Of a stretch of 64,000 nucleotides of DNA, positions 16,249 to 26,003 are shown piece after piece (position 1 is the stretch's first letter; every line of letters begins with the position of its first letter). Origin of the DNA: an uncultured Blautia sp. (GTDB lineage: Bacteria > Bacillota > Clostridia > Lachnospirales > Lachnospiraceae); assembly GCA_934426285.1 (NCBI GenBank), contig CAKRYE010000003.1:1-64000 (forward strand), in the 5' to 3' direction. Below the pieces are notes generated by a model that made no database searches, was not told the origin of the DNA, and was given only the letters and a program-made list of their open reading frames with translations. Made by a program: the position numbers and the translations under genes.

Positions 16249-17544
16249 TTAGTTCAGCTGGTAAACCTCTGCAGACTGAAGTCCAAAGCTTAAAGCATCT
16301 GAATGATTATCAAAGAAGATATCTACATGTCCGTAGGGAGTTCCCAGATCCTCTACTGTATACACATTTCCATTGATCAGAAGCTGTGTGCCAAAAGGAA
16401 CTCCTGCCATAGCAACAGTACGTCCGGCTGCGGGAACAGTTCCGCTGGCTGTCAGATTACCTGCTGTACCGCAGCACTGCGCACAATTACAATAGGCTGT
16501 CAGAGTGAAATTTCCAAGATACTTACCCTGTCCGGAATTCGTACTTTCTGAAGAAGACTGATCCTCTGAAGCATCTGAGCTGTCCTCTGTGTTTTCAGAA
16601 GACTCCTCTGCACCTGAAGTATCCTCTCCGGAGTCCTGGCTTTCATCGTTCTCCTCTGTATCGTTTTCCTCTGTATCGTTTTCCTCTGTGGTATCTTCCT
16701 CATAATCCACTGTATCTTCTGCAGCATCTTCTTCAGTGGTATCCTCCTCACCGGAAGCTTCCTCCGCAGCTGCCGCTTCTGCCTCAGCTCTTTCCTGTGC
16801 AGCTTTTTCCGCCTCTGCCTGCTGGATCAGCTGTGCGATACTATTGTCTGCACTGTTGATCTGAGCTGTCAGTGCTGCTGCTTCCTCCTGACTGGCACTG
16901 ATCTGTGCTATATAAGAAGAAATATTATCACTGGTGCTTGCAGCTAGCTCCTGCACTTCCTGCTGTTTAGCGGAACGCTCCGCAAGAAGACTGTCAATGG
17001 CTGTTTTCTCTTCCTGGGCTGCCGTTTTCTGCTCCTTAATAGTCTCCTGAAGATTCTCATATTTCTCAAGCATATTTCTGTCATACTGGGAAATCTTTGA
17101 AACACTCTCTGCAGTATTGAGAAATTCTGCCAGATCTTTGGAAGAAAGCAGTGTCTGCAGTGCTGTAGTTCCTCCATTTTCATACATATACTGAATACGC
17201 AGCTTCATATTTTCATACTGCTTATCAGAAGCTTTCTGAGCTTTCTTTAATTTCTTCTGAATATCTTTTAACTGGTTTTCTTTTTCACCTGCCTGAACGC
17301 TCAGATCAGAAATCACATTAGTAAGTTCCTCATACTGTGCATTCAGATCTGAAAGATAGTCCTCCAGCTCCTGTTTCTTGCCCTCCATTGCACTGATATC
17401 AGCCTGAGCCTGGGCAAGTCCTGCCTCTGCCTGCTGTTTCTGTGCCTGCATATCTGCAATTTCACCTTCTGTGGCATATGTAACTGTTATATTAGAAAGA
17501 ACAAATAACCCTGCCAGCAGCAATGAAATAATCTTTTTCTTCAT
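16249..17544 (-). CDS. Secreted coiled-coil protein with C-terminal 3D domain (cell-wall hydrolase-like)
   Basis: This 431-residue protein starts with a signal peptide (MKKKIISLLLAGLFVLSNITVTYA). A long coiled coil follows (about residues 25-245), similar to PcsB/SagA N-termini, then a very acidic Glu/Asp/Ser/Thr linker (250-340). The C-terminal 3D domain (about 343-431) has TAYCNCAQCCG, ASGT and VEDLGTPYGHVDIFFDNHSDA, which supply the three conserved aspartates. 3D domains occur in lytic transglycosylase-like proteins such as YocH, so peptidoglycan cleavage is likely. The ATG at 17544 follows AAAGGTGA; an in-frame TTG six codons earlier is less likely. The linker contains a 15-base tandem repeat. 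Confidence 0.85.
   Translation of the reverse strand: MKKKIISLLLAGLFVLSNITVTYATEGEIADMQAQKQQAEAGLAQAQADISAMEGKKQELEDYLSDLNAQYEELTNVISDLSVQAGEKENQLKDIQKKLKKAQKASDKQYENMKLRIQYMYENGGTTALQTLLSSKDLAEFLNTAESVSKISQYDRNMLEKYENLQETIKEQKTAAQEEKTAIDSLLAERSAKQQEVQELAASTSDNISSYIAQISASQEEAAALTAQINSADNSIAQLIQQAEAEKAAQERAEAEAAAAEEASGEEDTTEEDAAEDTVDYEEDTTEENDTEENDTEENDESQDSGEDTSGAEESSENTEDSSDASEDQSSSESTNSGQGKYLGNFTLTAYCNCAQCCGTAGNLTASGTVPAAGRTVAMAGVPFGTQLLINGNVYTVEDLGTPYGHVDIFFDNHSDALSFGLQSAEVYQLN
16647..16690 (-). repeat. 15-base tandem repeat in the acidic linker of the 3D-domain gene
   Basis: About three copies of a CCTCTGTATCGTTTT-type unit encode repeated Glu-Glu-Asn-Asp-Thr. In-frame slippage would change linker length without breaking the protein. 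Confidence 0.7.
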
Positions 17545-17650
17545 AAACAAATCACCTTTCAAGTTTTTCTGAAGGTAAGTATAACATAAACCGTAAAAAA
17601 ATCAACACTTTTTCTTAATTTTTGTAACAAATATGTAATATTTACCACAT

Positions 17651-17696
17651 AAAAAGACTGTTGTGATTGATATTTCATCTCCTCACAACAGTCTTT
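17651..17696 (-). terminator. Terminator of spoVG
   Basis: A 14-bp perfect stem (17653-17666 with 17683-17696, AAAGACTGTTGTGA) followed by five T on the minus strand, 21 bases past the spoVG stop. Confidence 0.85.
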
Positions 17697-17717
17697 CTAA
17701 AGCAATTATTCTTTTAT

Positions 17718-18011
17718 TTATTCCTCTGCAGCAACAGCTTCCTCTTCCGGCTCAGCCAGTATAGCTTCCTGATATTTGTTCAGAATGATAGTCTGAATCC
17801 GATCACGGGTTCCGGAATTAATCGGATGGGCAATGTCCCTGTATTCTCCATCTGCTGCTTTTCGGCTTGGCATAGCAATAAACAGGCCTTTTTCTCCCTC
17901 GATCACCTTAATATCATGTACCACAAACTCATCATCTATGGTAATAGACACAACGGCCTTCATCTTTCCTTCTTTTGCTACCTTCCTCACACGCACATCA
18001 GTGATATTCAT
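17718..18011 (-). CDS. spoVG: Septation regulator SpoVG
   Basis: This 97-residue protein matches SpoVG along its length: [31 protein letters not shown] and the [15 protein letters not shown] core. SpoVG is a small nucleic-acid-binding protein that affects asymmetric septation and virulence or metabolic genes in Firmicutes. The C-terminus ends in a run of Glu and Ala ([11 protein letters not shown]). A GGAGC site precedes the ATG. No clear sigma-H promoter was found in the 105 bases upstream, and it may be partly read through from glgCD. Confidence 0.95.
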   Translation of the reverse strand: MNITDVRVRKVAKEGKMKAVVSITIDDEFVVHDIKVIEGEKGLFIAMPSRKAADGEYRDIAHPINSGTRDRIQTIILNKYQEAILAEPEEEAVAAEE

Positions 18012-18116
18012 AACGTTTACTTGCTCCTTTCAATCTGCCAGACACTTCTGACGGTTTTTCTTTCATTAGTCAATCGGATAAAATCATCCGCTTCGCTACT
18101 TGATCATAAATCTGAT

Positions 18117-19235
18117 TTACAATACATAACGATCGTTTTTCTCTACAACGATTTTTACTTCTCCTTCACCACAGTAATAGGAGTTGGCACGGATTGTGTC
18201 TCTGCTTTCCACAATACAGTTTTCAATATGTGTATTGTCTCCCAGATATACATTATTCAGAATAACAGAATTCTTGATCACACAATTATTTCCCACAAAG
18301 ACATCTTTAAAAAGAACAGAATTCTCAACTGTACCATTGATAATACATCCACTGGCCACCAGACTGTTCTTCACCTGGGCTCCCGGATTATATTTTGCCG
18401 GAGGCAGATCATCAATCTTTGTCTTCACGGTTGGCTCCTGTTTAAAGAAATAATTACGGATTTCCGGCTTCAGAAAGTCCATATTTGTTTTATAATAAGC
18501 TTCTGCTGTAGAAATATTACTCCAATAAGAATCAATCTTATATCCATAGATTCTCTTCAGATTCTTGTAACGGATAAGAATATCCTTTACAAAATCATGG
18601 CGTCCCTCCAAAGCAGCTCTCTCAATCAGCTCAATCAGCTGTCTGCGGCGGATCACATAGATTCCTGTGGAAATTGTATTATAAGAAGACACCATAGGCT
18701 TCTCTTCAAATTCCTCGATCCTGCAGTCCTCATTCATACGGAGTACACCAAAACGCTCAATCTCCGCCGGATCCTCACAAGTAGTGCATACTACTGTAAC
18801 ATCTGCCCGTTTTGCAATATGGTATTCCAGCACTTTATTGTAATCCATTTTATAGACACAATCACCGGACGCAATTACCACATAGGGCTCATGGCTGCTT
18901 TTCAGAAACTGAAGATTCTGATAGATTGCATCTGCAGTGCCCTGATACCAGAGGCTGTTTTCCTTAGTAATCGTAGGTGTGAATACAAAAAGTCCTCCCT
19001 GCTTTCTGCCAAAATCCCACCATTTGGAAGAACTCAGATGCTCATTCAGGGATCGGGCATTGTACTGTGTCAGCACTGCCACTTTCTGAATATGAGAGCT
19101 CGCCATATTGCTCAACGCAAAATCAATGCTTCGATAGCTTCCGGCAATGGGCATAGCTGCAATTGCTCTCTTATTTGATAATTCTCTCATGCGGTTATTA
19201 TTGCCGCCCGCTAAAATAATACCTATTGCTCTCAT
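18117..19235 (-). CDS. glgD: Glucose-1-phosphate adenylyltransferase regulatory subunit GlgD
   Basis: This 372-residue protein has a nucleotidyltransferase domain followed by left-handed beta-helix repeats (from about residue 285, with [19 protein letters not shown]). The N-terminal loop reads [15 protein letters not shown], not the GGxGTRLxPLT of catalytic GlgC, consistent with a non-catalytic partner. In Firmicutes GlgD pairs with GlgC to make ADP-glucose for glycogen synthesis. Its start overlaps the glgC stop by 4 bases, so the subunits are translationally coupled. No glgA or glgB lies nearby. Confidence 0.92.
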   Translation of the reverse strand: MRAIGIILAGGNNNRMRELSNKRAIAAMPIAGSYRSIDFALSNMASSHIQKVAVLTQYNARSLNEHLSSSKWWDFGRKQGGLFVFTPTITKENSLWYQGTADAIYQNLQFLKSSHEPYVVIASGDCVYKMDYNKVLEYHIAKRADVTVVCTTCEDPAEIERFGVLRMNEDCRIEEFEEKPMVSSYNTISTGIYVIRRRQLIELIERAALEGRHDFVKDILIRYKNLKRIYGYKIDSYWSNISTAEAYYKTNMDFLKPEIRNYFFKQEPTVKTKIDDLPPAKYNPGAQVKNSLVASGCIINGTVENSVLFKDVFVGNNCVIKNSVILNNVYLGDNTHIENCIVESRDTIRANSYYCGEGEVKIVVEKNDRYVL

Positions 19236-20509
19236 TTCCCGTCACCATCCTTTGCTGTGATCACCTGTCCGCCTGCCAGTTCTCCATTCGGATAATCCTC
19301 CGGGGTAGTCACGCCTGATATGGCAGTATTTTTACCAATTTTTACATTGTCCGGAACCACACTGCGTTCACCTACAGTGGCAATTCCAAAAGCATAAACT
19401 GCCGGCTTTGCCACATTTGGTGCTTCCTCTCCGCAGCCCAGGACAACATGATTGCCTATAACAACATCTTCTGCAATGATCGCCTTGTCCATCTGTACGT
19501 TCTCTCCCACCACGGAATTACGCATAATAATGGAGTCACGGATCACACTGCCCTTTCCAATAACAACATTAGGGCCAATCACAGAATTATGTACTTCACC
19601 ATAGATTTCAGAGCCTTCACCTATAAGGCATCTGTCGGTAACAGCCTCTGCTGAAATATACTGAGGCGGGATAATATCCCCTTTTGTATAAATCTTCCAG
19701 AACTCCTCATAAAGATTAAATTCCGGAATAATATCGATCAGTTCCATATTGGCTTCCCAGTATGAGCCAAGGGTTCCTACATCCTTCCAGTATCCGTTAT
19801 ATTCATAAGCAAAAAGTCTTTCACCTTTTTCCTTACAATATGGAAGAATATGCTTTCCAAAATCACAGCCATTCTGATCCTTCAGAGAGACCAGCGCCTC
19901 CTTCAATGCAGGCCAGCTGAAAATATAAATACCCATGGATGCAAGATTACTGCTTGGATTCTCCGGCTTCTCCTCAAACTCGGTGATCCTTCCCATATCA
20001 TCAGTCACCATAATACCGAAACGGCTTGCTTCCTCCATAGGTACAGGCATACAGGCGATTGTCACATCTGCTTTATTTGCCTTGTGAAAATCAAGCATCA
20101 CCTCATAATCCATCTTATAAATATGGTCACCGGATAAAATCAGGACATAGTCCGGATTATACTGTTCCATGTAATCCATATTCTGATAGATCGCATTGGC
20201 CGTTCCTGTGTACCACTCACTGCTTGTACTTTTTTCATATGGGGGAAGTACGGTTACACCACCCTCGTTTCTGTCAAGATCCCACGGAATACCAATACCT
20301 ATATGTGTATTAAGCCTCAACGGCTGATACTGTGTTAATACGCCTACTGTATCGATACCCGAGTTAATGCAGTTACTTAAAGGAAAGTCTATGATACGAT
20401 ACTTTCCGCCAAAAGCAACTGCAGGTTTTGCTACTTTTTCTGTCAGTACGCCCAGCCTGCTGCCCTGGCCGCCAGCTAAAAGCATGGCTATCATTTCTTT
20501 CTTTATCAT
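19232..20509 (-). CDS. glgC: Glucose-1-phosphate adenylyltransferase catalytic subunit
   Basis: This 425-residue enzyme has the activator and nucleotide loop [14 protein letters not shown] (residues 11-24), the [10 protein letters not shown] and [10 protein letters not shown] motifs, the glucose-1-phosphate-binding EFEEKP, and a C-terminal beta-helix. It makes ADP-glucose from glucose-1-phosphate and ATP, the committed step of glycogen synthesis. An AGAGGTGA site precedes the ATG and an extended -10 promoter lies upstream. It forms a two-gene operon with glgD. Confidence 0.95.
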   Translation of the reverse strand: MIKKEMIAMLLAGGQGSRLGVLTEKVAKPAVAFGGKYRIIDFPLSNCINSGIDTVGVLTQYQPLRLNTHIGIGIPWDLDRNEGGVTVLPPYEKSTSSEWYTGTANAIYQNMDYMEQYNPDYVLILSGDHIYKMDYEVMLDFHKANKADVTIACMPVPMEEASRFGIMVTDDMGRITEFEEKPENPSSNLASMGIYIFSWPALKEALVSLKDQNGCDFGKHILPYCKEKGERLFAYEYNGYWKDVGTLGSYWEANMELIDIIPEFNLYEEFWKIYTKGDIIPPQYISAEAVTDRCLIGEGSEIYGEVHNSVIGPNVVIGKGSVIRDSIIMRNSVVGENVQMDKAIIAEDVVIGNHVVLGCGEEAPNVAKPAVYAFGIATVGERSVVPDNVKIGKNTAISGVTTPEDYPNGELAGGQVITAKDGDGK

Positions 20510-20540
20510 GCAATCACCTCTTGTATGTTATGATTTTTTC

Positions 20541-20569
20541 ATTATACCACACTTCCCATGGTTAGTGAA
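20541..20569 (-). promoter_or_regulatory. Promoter of glgCD
   Basis: Minus-strand extended -10 TGGTATAAT (TATAAT at 20541-20546), 17-base spacer and -35 TTCACT (20564-20569), 31 bases before the glgC ATG. Confidence 0.7.
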
Positions 20570-20746
20570 CATTTTTTACAATTTTTCTTTCTGTTTTTTA
20601 CTATTTTTATAGCTATTGTATATGTCTTTTTTTGACACGCTTCGATTTTTCTTATATTTATTATGCATTTTTTCTATATATTTATCTGTTTTTTGTATTT
20701 TTTGTCATATCCACGCAGTCACCCAAAAAAGATATAACCGAAAGTC

Positions 20747-20775
20747 TTTTCATTTTTCCTTTCCGGGAGTATAAT
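20747..20775 (+). promoter_or_regulatory. Promoter of murC
   Basis: TATAAT at 20770-20775 with a weak -35 TTTTCA (20747-20752) at 17 bases, 31 bases before the murC ATG. The region 20570-20746 between this and the glgC promoter is T-rich with no other feature I can support. Confidence 0.5.
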
Positions 20776-20806
20776 AAGCCCAAACCAAAATAAGGAGAAC
20801 CATATT

Positions 20807-22186
20807 ATGTATCAGATAGATTTTCATAAACCGCTGCATATCCATTTCATTGGCATCGGCGGAATCAGCATGAGCGGTCTGGCTGAGATTCTTCTCGAAG
20901 AGAATTTCATTATCTCAGGTTCCGATTCCAAGTCCAGCCCCCTGACCCAGGCACTGGAGAAAAAAGGTGCCACTATTTACTATGGTCAACGTGCTTCCAA
21001 TATCAGTGATCAGGTAGAACTGGTAGTTTACACTGCTGCCGTTCATCCGGATAATCCGGAATATGCCTGTGCAGTACAAAAGGGACTGCCAATGCTTACC
21101 CGTGCAGAACTTCTGGGACAGATCATGCGCAATTACGAAACTCCCATTGCCATTTCCGGAACTCACGGTAAAACAACTACCACTTCCATGGTATCCCACA
21201 TTCTCCTGGAGGGAAACTGCGATCCTACCATCAGTGTGGGCGGCATTCTCCCTGCCATCGGAGGCAACATCCGCGTAGGCGAATCTGAAACCTTTGTCAC
21301 AGAAGCCTGCGAATATACCAACAGCTTCCTGAGCTTTTTTCCAAAAATCAGTATTATCCTGAACATAGATGCCGATCATCTGGACTTTTTTAAGGATATT
21401 GAAGATATCCGTCATTCCTTCCGCCGTTTTGCACAGCTTCTTCCTGCTGACGGAACTCTGATCATTAATGCAGACACGCCCAGATACGAAGAGATCATCC
21501 GCGACCTTCCCTGCAATGTGATCACCTATGGTCTGGAGCAGGATGCAGATTATCAGGCAGGGGATATTACCTATGATAAATACGGTCACGCTTCTTTCTC
21601 TGTTCTTCGTCATGGCGTAAAAATAGGAAGTTATTATCTGAAGGTACCGGGTATCCATAATGTATCTAATGCATTGGCAGCGATTGCCCTGGGACATCTT
21701 CTGGGACTTTCCGAAGATGTGATCATCAAGGGCCTTGGAAGCTTCACCGGTACTGACCGCCGTTTCCAGTATAAAGGCCAGGTGGCAGGTGTTACTATTA
21801 TTGATGATTATGCACATCACCCTACAGAAATCGAAGCTACCTTAAACGCAGCCCACAATTATCCTCACAATAAAGTGTGGTGCGTATTCCAGCCTCATAC
21901 ATATACCCGTACCAAGGCACTTCTGCCGGAATTTGCCAAAGCACTTACTCTGGCTGACCATGTAGTTGTAGCCGATATTTATGCAGCAAGAGAAACCGAT
22001 GACCTGGGTATTTCTTCCGCAGATCTTCAGAAGAGGATCCAGGAACTTGGCACTCCCTGCGAATACTTCCCTACCTTTGATGAGATCGAGAATTTCCTTC
22101 TCTCCAACTGCCAGGAGGGCGATCTGCTCATCACTATGGGAGCCGGTGACGTGGTAACTATCGGTGAACAGCTTTTAGGTAAATAA
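20807..22186 (+). CDS. murC: UDP-N-acetylmuramate--L-alanine ligase
   Basis: This 459-residue Mur ligase has the N-terminal UDP-binding loop GIGGISMSGLAE (residues 15-26), the ATP P-loop GTHGKTTTT (about 112-120), an EACEYTNSFL segment and IDDYAHHPTEI. It adds L-alanine to UDP-MurNAc, the first step of the stem peptide, in the cytoplasm. The ATG follows AAGGAG. It stands as a single gene between its promoter and a strong terminator; murG is 20 kb away. Confidence 0.96.
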   Translation: MYQIDFHKPLHIHFIGIGGISMSGLAEILLEENFIISGSDSKSSPLTQALEKKGATIYYGQRASNISDQVELVVYTAAVHPDNPEYACAVQKGLPMLTRAELLGQIMRNYETPIAISGTHGKTTTTSMVSHILLEGNCDPTISVGGILPAIGGNIRVGESETFVTEACEYTNSFLSFFPKISIILNIDADHLDFFKDIEDIRHSFRRFAQLLPADGTLIINADTPRYEEIIRDLPCNVITYGLEQDADYQAGDITYDKYGHASFSVLRHGVKIGSYYLKVPGIHNVSNALAAIALGHLLGLSEDVIIKGLGSFTGTDRRFQYKGQVAGVTIIDDYAHHPTEIEATLNAAHNYPHNKVWCVFQPHTYTRTKALLPEFAKALTLADHVVVADIYAARETDDLGISSADLQKRIQELGTPCEYFPTFDEIENFLLSNCQEGDLLITMGAGDVVTIGEQLLGK

Positions 22187-22194
22187 AAAATCAG

Positions 22195-22233
22195 GAGACC
22201 GTCAGGATTTTCATATCCGGCGGTCTCTTTTTT
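22195..22233 (+). terminator. Terminator of murC
   Basis: GAGACCG (22195-22201) pairs with CGGTCTC (22220-22226), with partial inner pairing, followed by seven T. It begins 9 bases after the murC stop. Confidence 0.85.
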
Positions 22234-22341
22234 TACTCTAAAATTCAGAATCACTTTTTTCAATTGGCGGTGTATTTATCCCAAAGTTATAAACAAATTG
22301 TTCCACATTCTCTGCCTGTGTTTTTTTCCTCTTTTTTGCAC

Positions 22342-22536
22342 TTATCCACATTATCCACATGGTTATACACATTTTATGTCTCCCATTATTGTGGATTTAT
22401 ATGTGTATAAATCATTTAACATAATTCGACAGTTTTCTTAACATAAATTCTATGTTTTTCGCCCCAAATCGTTGTTTTTCAAGTTTCCAATAATCATTTA
22501 CATTTTTGCTTTTCCACATTATCCACATTATCCACA
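22342..22536. promoter_or_regulatory. Cluster of DnaA boxes upstream of the dnaD-like gene
   Basis: Five exact TTATNCACA boxes on the plus strand (TTATCCACA at 22342, 22351, 22519 and 22528; TTATACACA at 22363) and one on the minus strand (22402-22410). A near match TTTTCCACA (22510-22518) makes an uninterrupted 27-base array with the boxes at 22519 and 22528. Between the two groups is AT-rich DNA (22411-22509). The next genes are DnaD-like and DnaC-like replication proteins. This could be a DnaA-controlled promoter, a DnaA titration site or an origin-like element. Confidence 0.8.
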
Positions 22537-22584
22537 TCACTACTCTCTTCATTCTCAGCAGCGCCTCTTCACCAATCTTTCCTC

Positions 22585-22613
22585 TGGCACAAAAATAAAG
22601 GTTGTGCTATAAT
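22585..22613 (+). promoter_or_regulatory. Promoter of the dnaD-dnaC-prs run
   Basis: Extended -10 TGCTATAAT (TATAAT at 22608-22613) with -35 TGGCAC (22585-22590) at 17 bases. It lies about 50 bases downstream of the last DnaA box and 60 bases before the ATG. Confidence 0.55.
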
Positions 22614-22672
22614 TCAGATGATATTAGGGTCGAAAATCAATATGACCATAAAACAGGAAAGCGAGCAGATTC

Positions 22673-23722
22673 ATGACATCCATCACATTACAGACTGCTT
22701 CCCCCCGGGAAGTCACAGTCCTAACCAATGATTTTATAGACAACTATATGCCCAGAGCCAACGGGGAATTTGTAAAAGTATACATCCATCTTCTCCGTCT
22801 GCTGTCTGACGGAACCACTCCGTTCAGCCTGGAACAGATGGCAGATCATTTTTTCTGTACAGAAAGAGATATCCTCCGCGCCCTGAAATACTGGGAAAAG
22901 GAAAAACTCCTGATTTTAAATTGTCAGGACAGCGGCGAAATTTCCTGTATTACCCTGACCGAACCTAAAAAGCGGAATAAAAATTCCATCCCATCCGTTC
23001 CTGAACCCACCCCTGATTCTGCACCGGCTTCTGTTTCTTCCCTGACTCCTGACCGTGTAAAAGAATTGAAACAGAACGATGAGATTGTTCAGTTACTCTA
23101 TATTACAGAACAATACCTGGGCAAAACTCTGACTCCCACAGAAGTCAAAAAGATCATGTTCTTCTATGATGAGCTTCATTTTTCCCCGGATCTCATAGAA
23201 TATCTGATTGAATACAGTGTCAGCAGAGGACATAAGAGTATTCGATACATAGAAACTGTGGCGCTTGCATGGGCCAAAGAAGGAATCTCCACTGTTACCA
23301 TGGCTAAGGAAACAAATTCCCAGTATAACCGGGAATATTACATCATCCTGAAAGCTATGGGAATCAGCGGCCGAAATCCTGTAGAAAATGAAATTTCTCT
23401 CATGGACACCTGGCTGAAGGATTATGGTTTCACACTGGACATTGTCCAGGAAGCCTGCAGCCGTACGGTTCTGGCAACCGGTCAGCCCAGCTTCCCCTAT
23501 GCAGACAAGATCCTCTCTGGCTGGAAGGATAAAAGTGTCAAAAATCTTTCCGATATCCGCCAGTTGGATGCCCAGCGTCAGCAACGTAAACTGGAAAAAG
23601 CAGAAAAAGCATCTAACAAAAGAGACACATCTGCTAAACCTGCCAGTCAGAACCGATTCAATAATTTTCATCAGCGAAAATACGACTTCAACGAATATGA
23701 AAAGAAATTATTGAACCAGTAA
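22673..23722 (+). CDS. DnaD domain-containing replication initiation protein
   Basis: This 349-residue protein has an N-terminal winged-helix region (about residues 20-85, with LEQMADHFFCTERDILRALKYWEK). Two DnaD/DnaB-type domains follow. The first, about 118-195, contains LLYITEQYLGKTLTPTEVKK and the YIETVALAWAKEGI end motif. The second, about 220-290, has the SFPYADKILSGWKDKSV end motif. The tail is Lys/Gln-rich. DnaD-family proteins help DnaA remodel the origin and recruit the helicase loader in Firmicutes. The downstream gene is that loader type, and DnaA boxes lie upstream, so a role in replication initiation or restart is well supported. Confidence 0.88.
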   Translation: MTSITLQTASPREVTVLTNDFIDNYMPRANGEFVKVYIHLLRLLSDGTTPFSLEQMADHFFCTERDILRALKYWEKEKLLILNCQDSGEISCITLTEPKKRNKNSIPSVPEPTPDSAPASVSSLTPDRVKELKQNDEIVQLLYITEQYLGKTLTPTEVKKIMFFYDELHFSPDLIEYLIEYSVSRGHKSIRYIETVALAWAKEGISTVTMAKETNSQYNREYYIILKAMGISGRNPVENEISLMDTWLKDYGFTLDIVQEACSRTVLATGQPSFPYADKILSGWKDKSVKNLSDIRQLDAQRQQRKLEKAEKASNKRDTSAKPASQNRFNNFHQRKYDFNEYEKKLLNQ

Positions 23723-23764
23723 AGAACCATATCACCTAAAGATATACAGAAAAGGAGGCAGTTC

Positions 23765-24748
23765 ATGCCTTTACAGAACTATCAGTACGATAAGATTATG
23801 AGGGAATACAGCAAGACCCAATCCAGGAACCGTCGTCTTCTGGAAGAACATAAGCAGGAAATCTATGCCAAAATCCCCCGAATCAGAGAAATCGATGAAG
23901 AAGTGGCTACTTTAAGTACACAGAAGGCCAGAGCCTTGCTAAGCGGACAAGCTTCCGGTACCGAGGACCTGAAAGCAGCAATCTCTCTCCTGTCTCAGGA
24001 GCGGACTGCCTTACTTGTATGCAATTCTTATCCTGAAGATTATCTGGAGCTTCCCTACACCTGCCCCCTGTGTCAGGATACGGGTTATGTAGGAGATAAA
24101 AAATGTATCTGTTTCAAGAAGGCTGAGATAGAGTTACTCTACACACAGTCCAATTTAAAAGAAATTCTCAAAAAAGAAAACTTTGAGCACTTTTCTTTTG
24201 ACTACTATTCTGATACAATGAGAAACGAAGCTACGGGACTGACCGAAAGAGAAACCGCCAAAAAGGCTTTCGATACCGCAAGAAATTTCGTAAGGACATT
24301 TGACACTTGTTTCGAAAATCTTTTTCTCTACGGAGATACCGGCGTGGGCAAAACCTTTCTCTCCCACTGCATCGCACAGGAATTACTGGATACAGCCCAC
24401 TGTGTCATGTACTTCTCTGCCTTTGATCTTTTTGATCTCCTTGCAGATTCCAAATTCTCCAGGGAAAAAAACGAGGGCGCAGAATTTATACTTGACAGTG
24501 ATCTGCTGATCATCGATGACCTGGGAACCGAACTGACTAACAGTTTCGTATCTTCTCAGTTGTTTTTGTGCATAAACGAACGAATCATGCGCAGAAAATC
24601 AACAATTATTTCTACAAATCTAAAACTTGAAAATTTCTCGGACACCTATTCCGAGAGAACCTTTTCCCGGATAGCCAGCAATTATCGTATGGTAAAGCTG
24701 GAAGCCAAAGATATCCGGATACAGAAAATATTCTTAGGAGGAAAATAA
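23765..24748 (+). CDS. DnaC/DnaI-like helicase loader ATPase
   Basis: This 327-residue protein has a helical N-terminal part with a zinc-binding cluster (C100, C103, C114, C116 in CPLCQDTG and CICF), as in B. subtilis DnaI. The AAA+ domain has Walker A GDTGVGKT (190-197), Walker B LLIIDDLG and the arginine-finger region RTFSRIASNYR. DnaI/DnaC proteins load the replicative helicase at origins and restart sites. It follows the DnaD-like gene by 42 bases with an AAAGGAGG site, forming a replication module. IstB-type transposition ATPases are related, but there is no transposase nearby and the zinc module favours a replication role. Confidence 0.9.
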   Translation: MPLQNYQYDKIMREYSKTQSRNRRLLEEHKQEIYAKIPRIREIDEEVATLSTQKARALLSGQASGTEDLKAAISLLSQERTALLVCNSYPEDYLELPYTCPLCQDTGYVGDKKCICFKKAEIELLYTQSNLKEILKKENFEHFSFDYYSDTMRNEATGLTERETAKKAFDTARNFVRTFDTCFENLFLYGDTGVGKTFLSHCIAQELLDTAHCVMYFSAFDLFDLLADSKFSREKNEGAEFILDSDLLIIDDLGTELTNSFVSSQLFLCINERIMRRKSTIISTNLKLENFSDTYSERTFSRIASNYRMVKLEAKDIRIQKIFLGGK

Positions 24749-24752
24749 AATC

Positions 24753-25937
24753 ATGTCACAGACAAATACAAAGGATTTAACTACACTTCCGGTGGGCAGA
24801 CTGGGTCTGATCCCACTGATCAGCTGTAAAGATCTGGGAGAAAAAGTCAATGACTGGCTGATTCAGTGGCGTAAGGAACGTTCCCACGATGAACTGGGCT
24901 CCTTTGCTTTCGAGGGTTATCAGAGAGATTCTTATCTCCTCCCTGTTCAGACAGCACGTTTCGGTTCCGGAGAGGCCAAATGTACTATCCTGGAATCCGT
25001 CCGCGGCGATGATATCTATATCATGGTAGACGTATGCAATTACAGCATCACTTACAATATCGGACCATTTACCAATCTTATGTCTCCGGATGACCATTTC
25101 CAGGACTTAAAACGTGTGATCGGCGCAGTCAGCGGAAAAGCCCGCCGAATAAATGTAATCATGCCATACCTGTATGAAAGCCGCCAGAACATCCGCAACG
25201 GCCGAGAATCCCTGGACTGTGCAACTGCACTTCAGGAACTGGTAAGCATGGGTGTAGAAAACATCATCACATTTGATGCCCACGATGCCCGTGTCCAGAA
25301 CGCAACCCCTATGCACGGATTTGAAACTATCCAGCCTTCCTACCAGTTTATCAAAGCTCTCTTAAACCACGAAGACGGTCTTCACATTGACAATGACCAC
25401 TTCATGATCATCAGCCCTGATGAAGGAAGCATGAACCGTGCCATCTATCTGGCCAATATCCTGGGAGTAGACATGGGAATGTACTACAAGCGTCTTGATT
25501 ACTCCAAACGAGTAAATGGCCGTCATCCAATCGCTGCCTACGAATTCCTTGGACCAAACCTTAAAGGCAAAGACATGATTCTCATCGATGATATGATTTC
25601 CTCCGGAGATACAGTACTTAAAATTTCCTCTCTCCTCAAAGAAAGAGGTGCAGGTCGAATCTATATCTGTTCCACCTTTGGTCTCTTCACCGATGGCCTG
25701 GAAAAATTCGACGAAGCCCACAAAGATGGCGTCTTCGACAAGCTGCTCACCACTAACCTGATCTACCAGTCCCCTGAGCTTCTTGCCAAAGACTACTATA
25801 TCACCTGCGACATGAGCAAATACATTGCTCTGATCATCGACACTCTTAACCACGACCAGTCCATCAGCCAGCTCCTTAACCCTGTGGACCGAATCAACCG
25901 CTGCGTAACCAACTACATGTCCCGCTATATTAAATAA
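24753..25937 (+). CDS. Ribose-phosphate pyrophosphokinase, long form
   Basis: This 394-residue PRPP synthetase-family protein has the PRPP-binding loop ILIDDMISSGDT (about residues 273-284), a YLYESRQNIRNGRES segment like the catalytic flexible loop, and a FDAHDARVQNA segment. It is longer than the usual bacterial enzyme of about 315 residues, with extra sequence at the N-terminus and near 85-115. It should make PRPP from ribose-5-phosphate and ATP for nucleotide synthesis. The ribosome site AGGAGG lies in the last codons of dnaC, 4 bases before this ATG's preceding stop, so co-translation is likely. Confidence 0.9.
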   Translation: MSQTNTKDLTTLPVGRLGLIPLISCKDLGEKVNDWLIQWRKERSHDELGSFAFEGYQRDSYLLPVQTARFGSGEAKCTILESVRGDDIYIMVDVCNYSITYNIGPFTNLMSPDDHFQDLKRVIGAVSGKARRINVIMPYLYESRQNIRNGRESLDCATALQELVSMGVENIITFDAHDARVQNATPMHGFETIQPSYQFIKALLNHEDGLHIDNDHFMIISPDEGSMNRAIYLANILGVDMGMYYKRLDYSKRVNGRHPIAAYEFLGPNLKGKDMILIDDMISSGDTVLKISSLLKERGAGRIYICSTFGLFTDGLEKFDEAHKDGVFDKLLTTNLIYQSPELLAKDYYITCDMSKYIALIIDTLNHDQSISQLLNPVDRINRCVTNYMSRYIK

Positions 25938-26003
25938 ACTAGCTTTCCTTCCCAGCAGGAGTGAAGCAATCTGCGCCCCCAATAGAGCCTCTGCCAAAGC
26001 ACA

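Noticed and set aside
16647-16690. CRISPR-like array
   Set aside because: The repeats are 15-base in-frame units within a coding region with no spacers; no CRISPR array or cas gene is visible anywhere in the window.
17667-19178. 503-codon plus-strand frame opposite spoVG and glgD
   Set aside because: It runs antisense through two well-supported genes and a terminator; the translation is His/Ile/Ser-rich nonsense.
22260-22672. The chromosome's main origin of replication
   Set aside because: DnaA boxes are clear, but dnaA is absent, and gene direction to the right does not fit a bidirectional origin. Kept as a DnaA-box cluster only.
25362-25997. 211-codon minus-strand frame opposite prs
   Set aside because: It is a mirror of the prs coding sequence, with no family resemblance.
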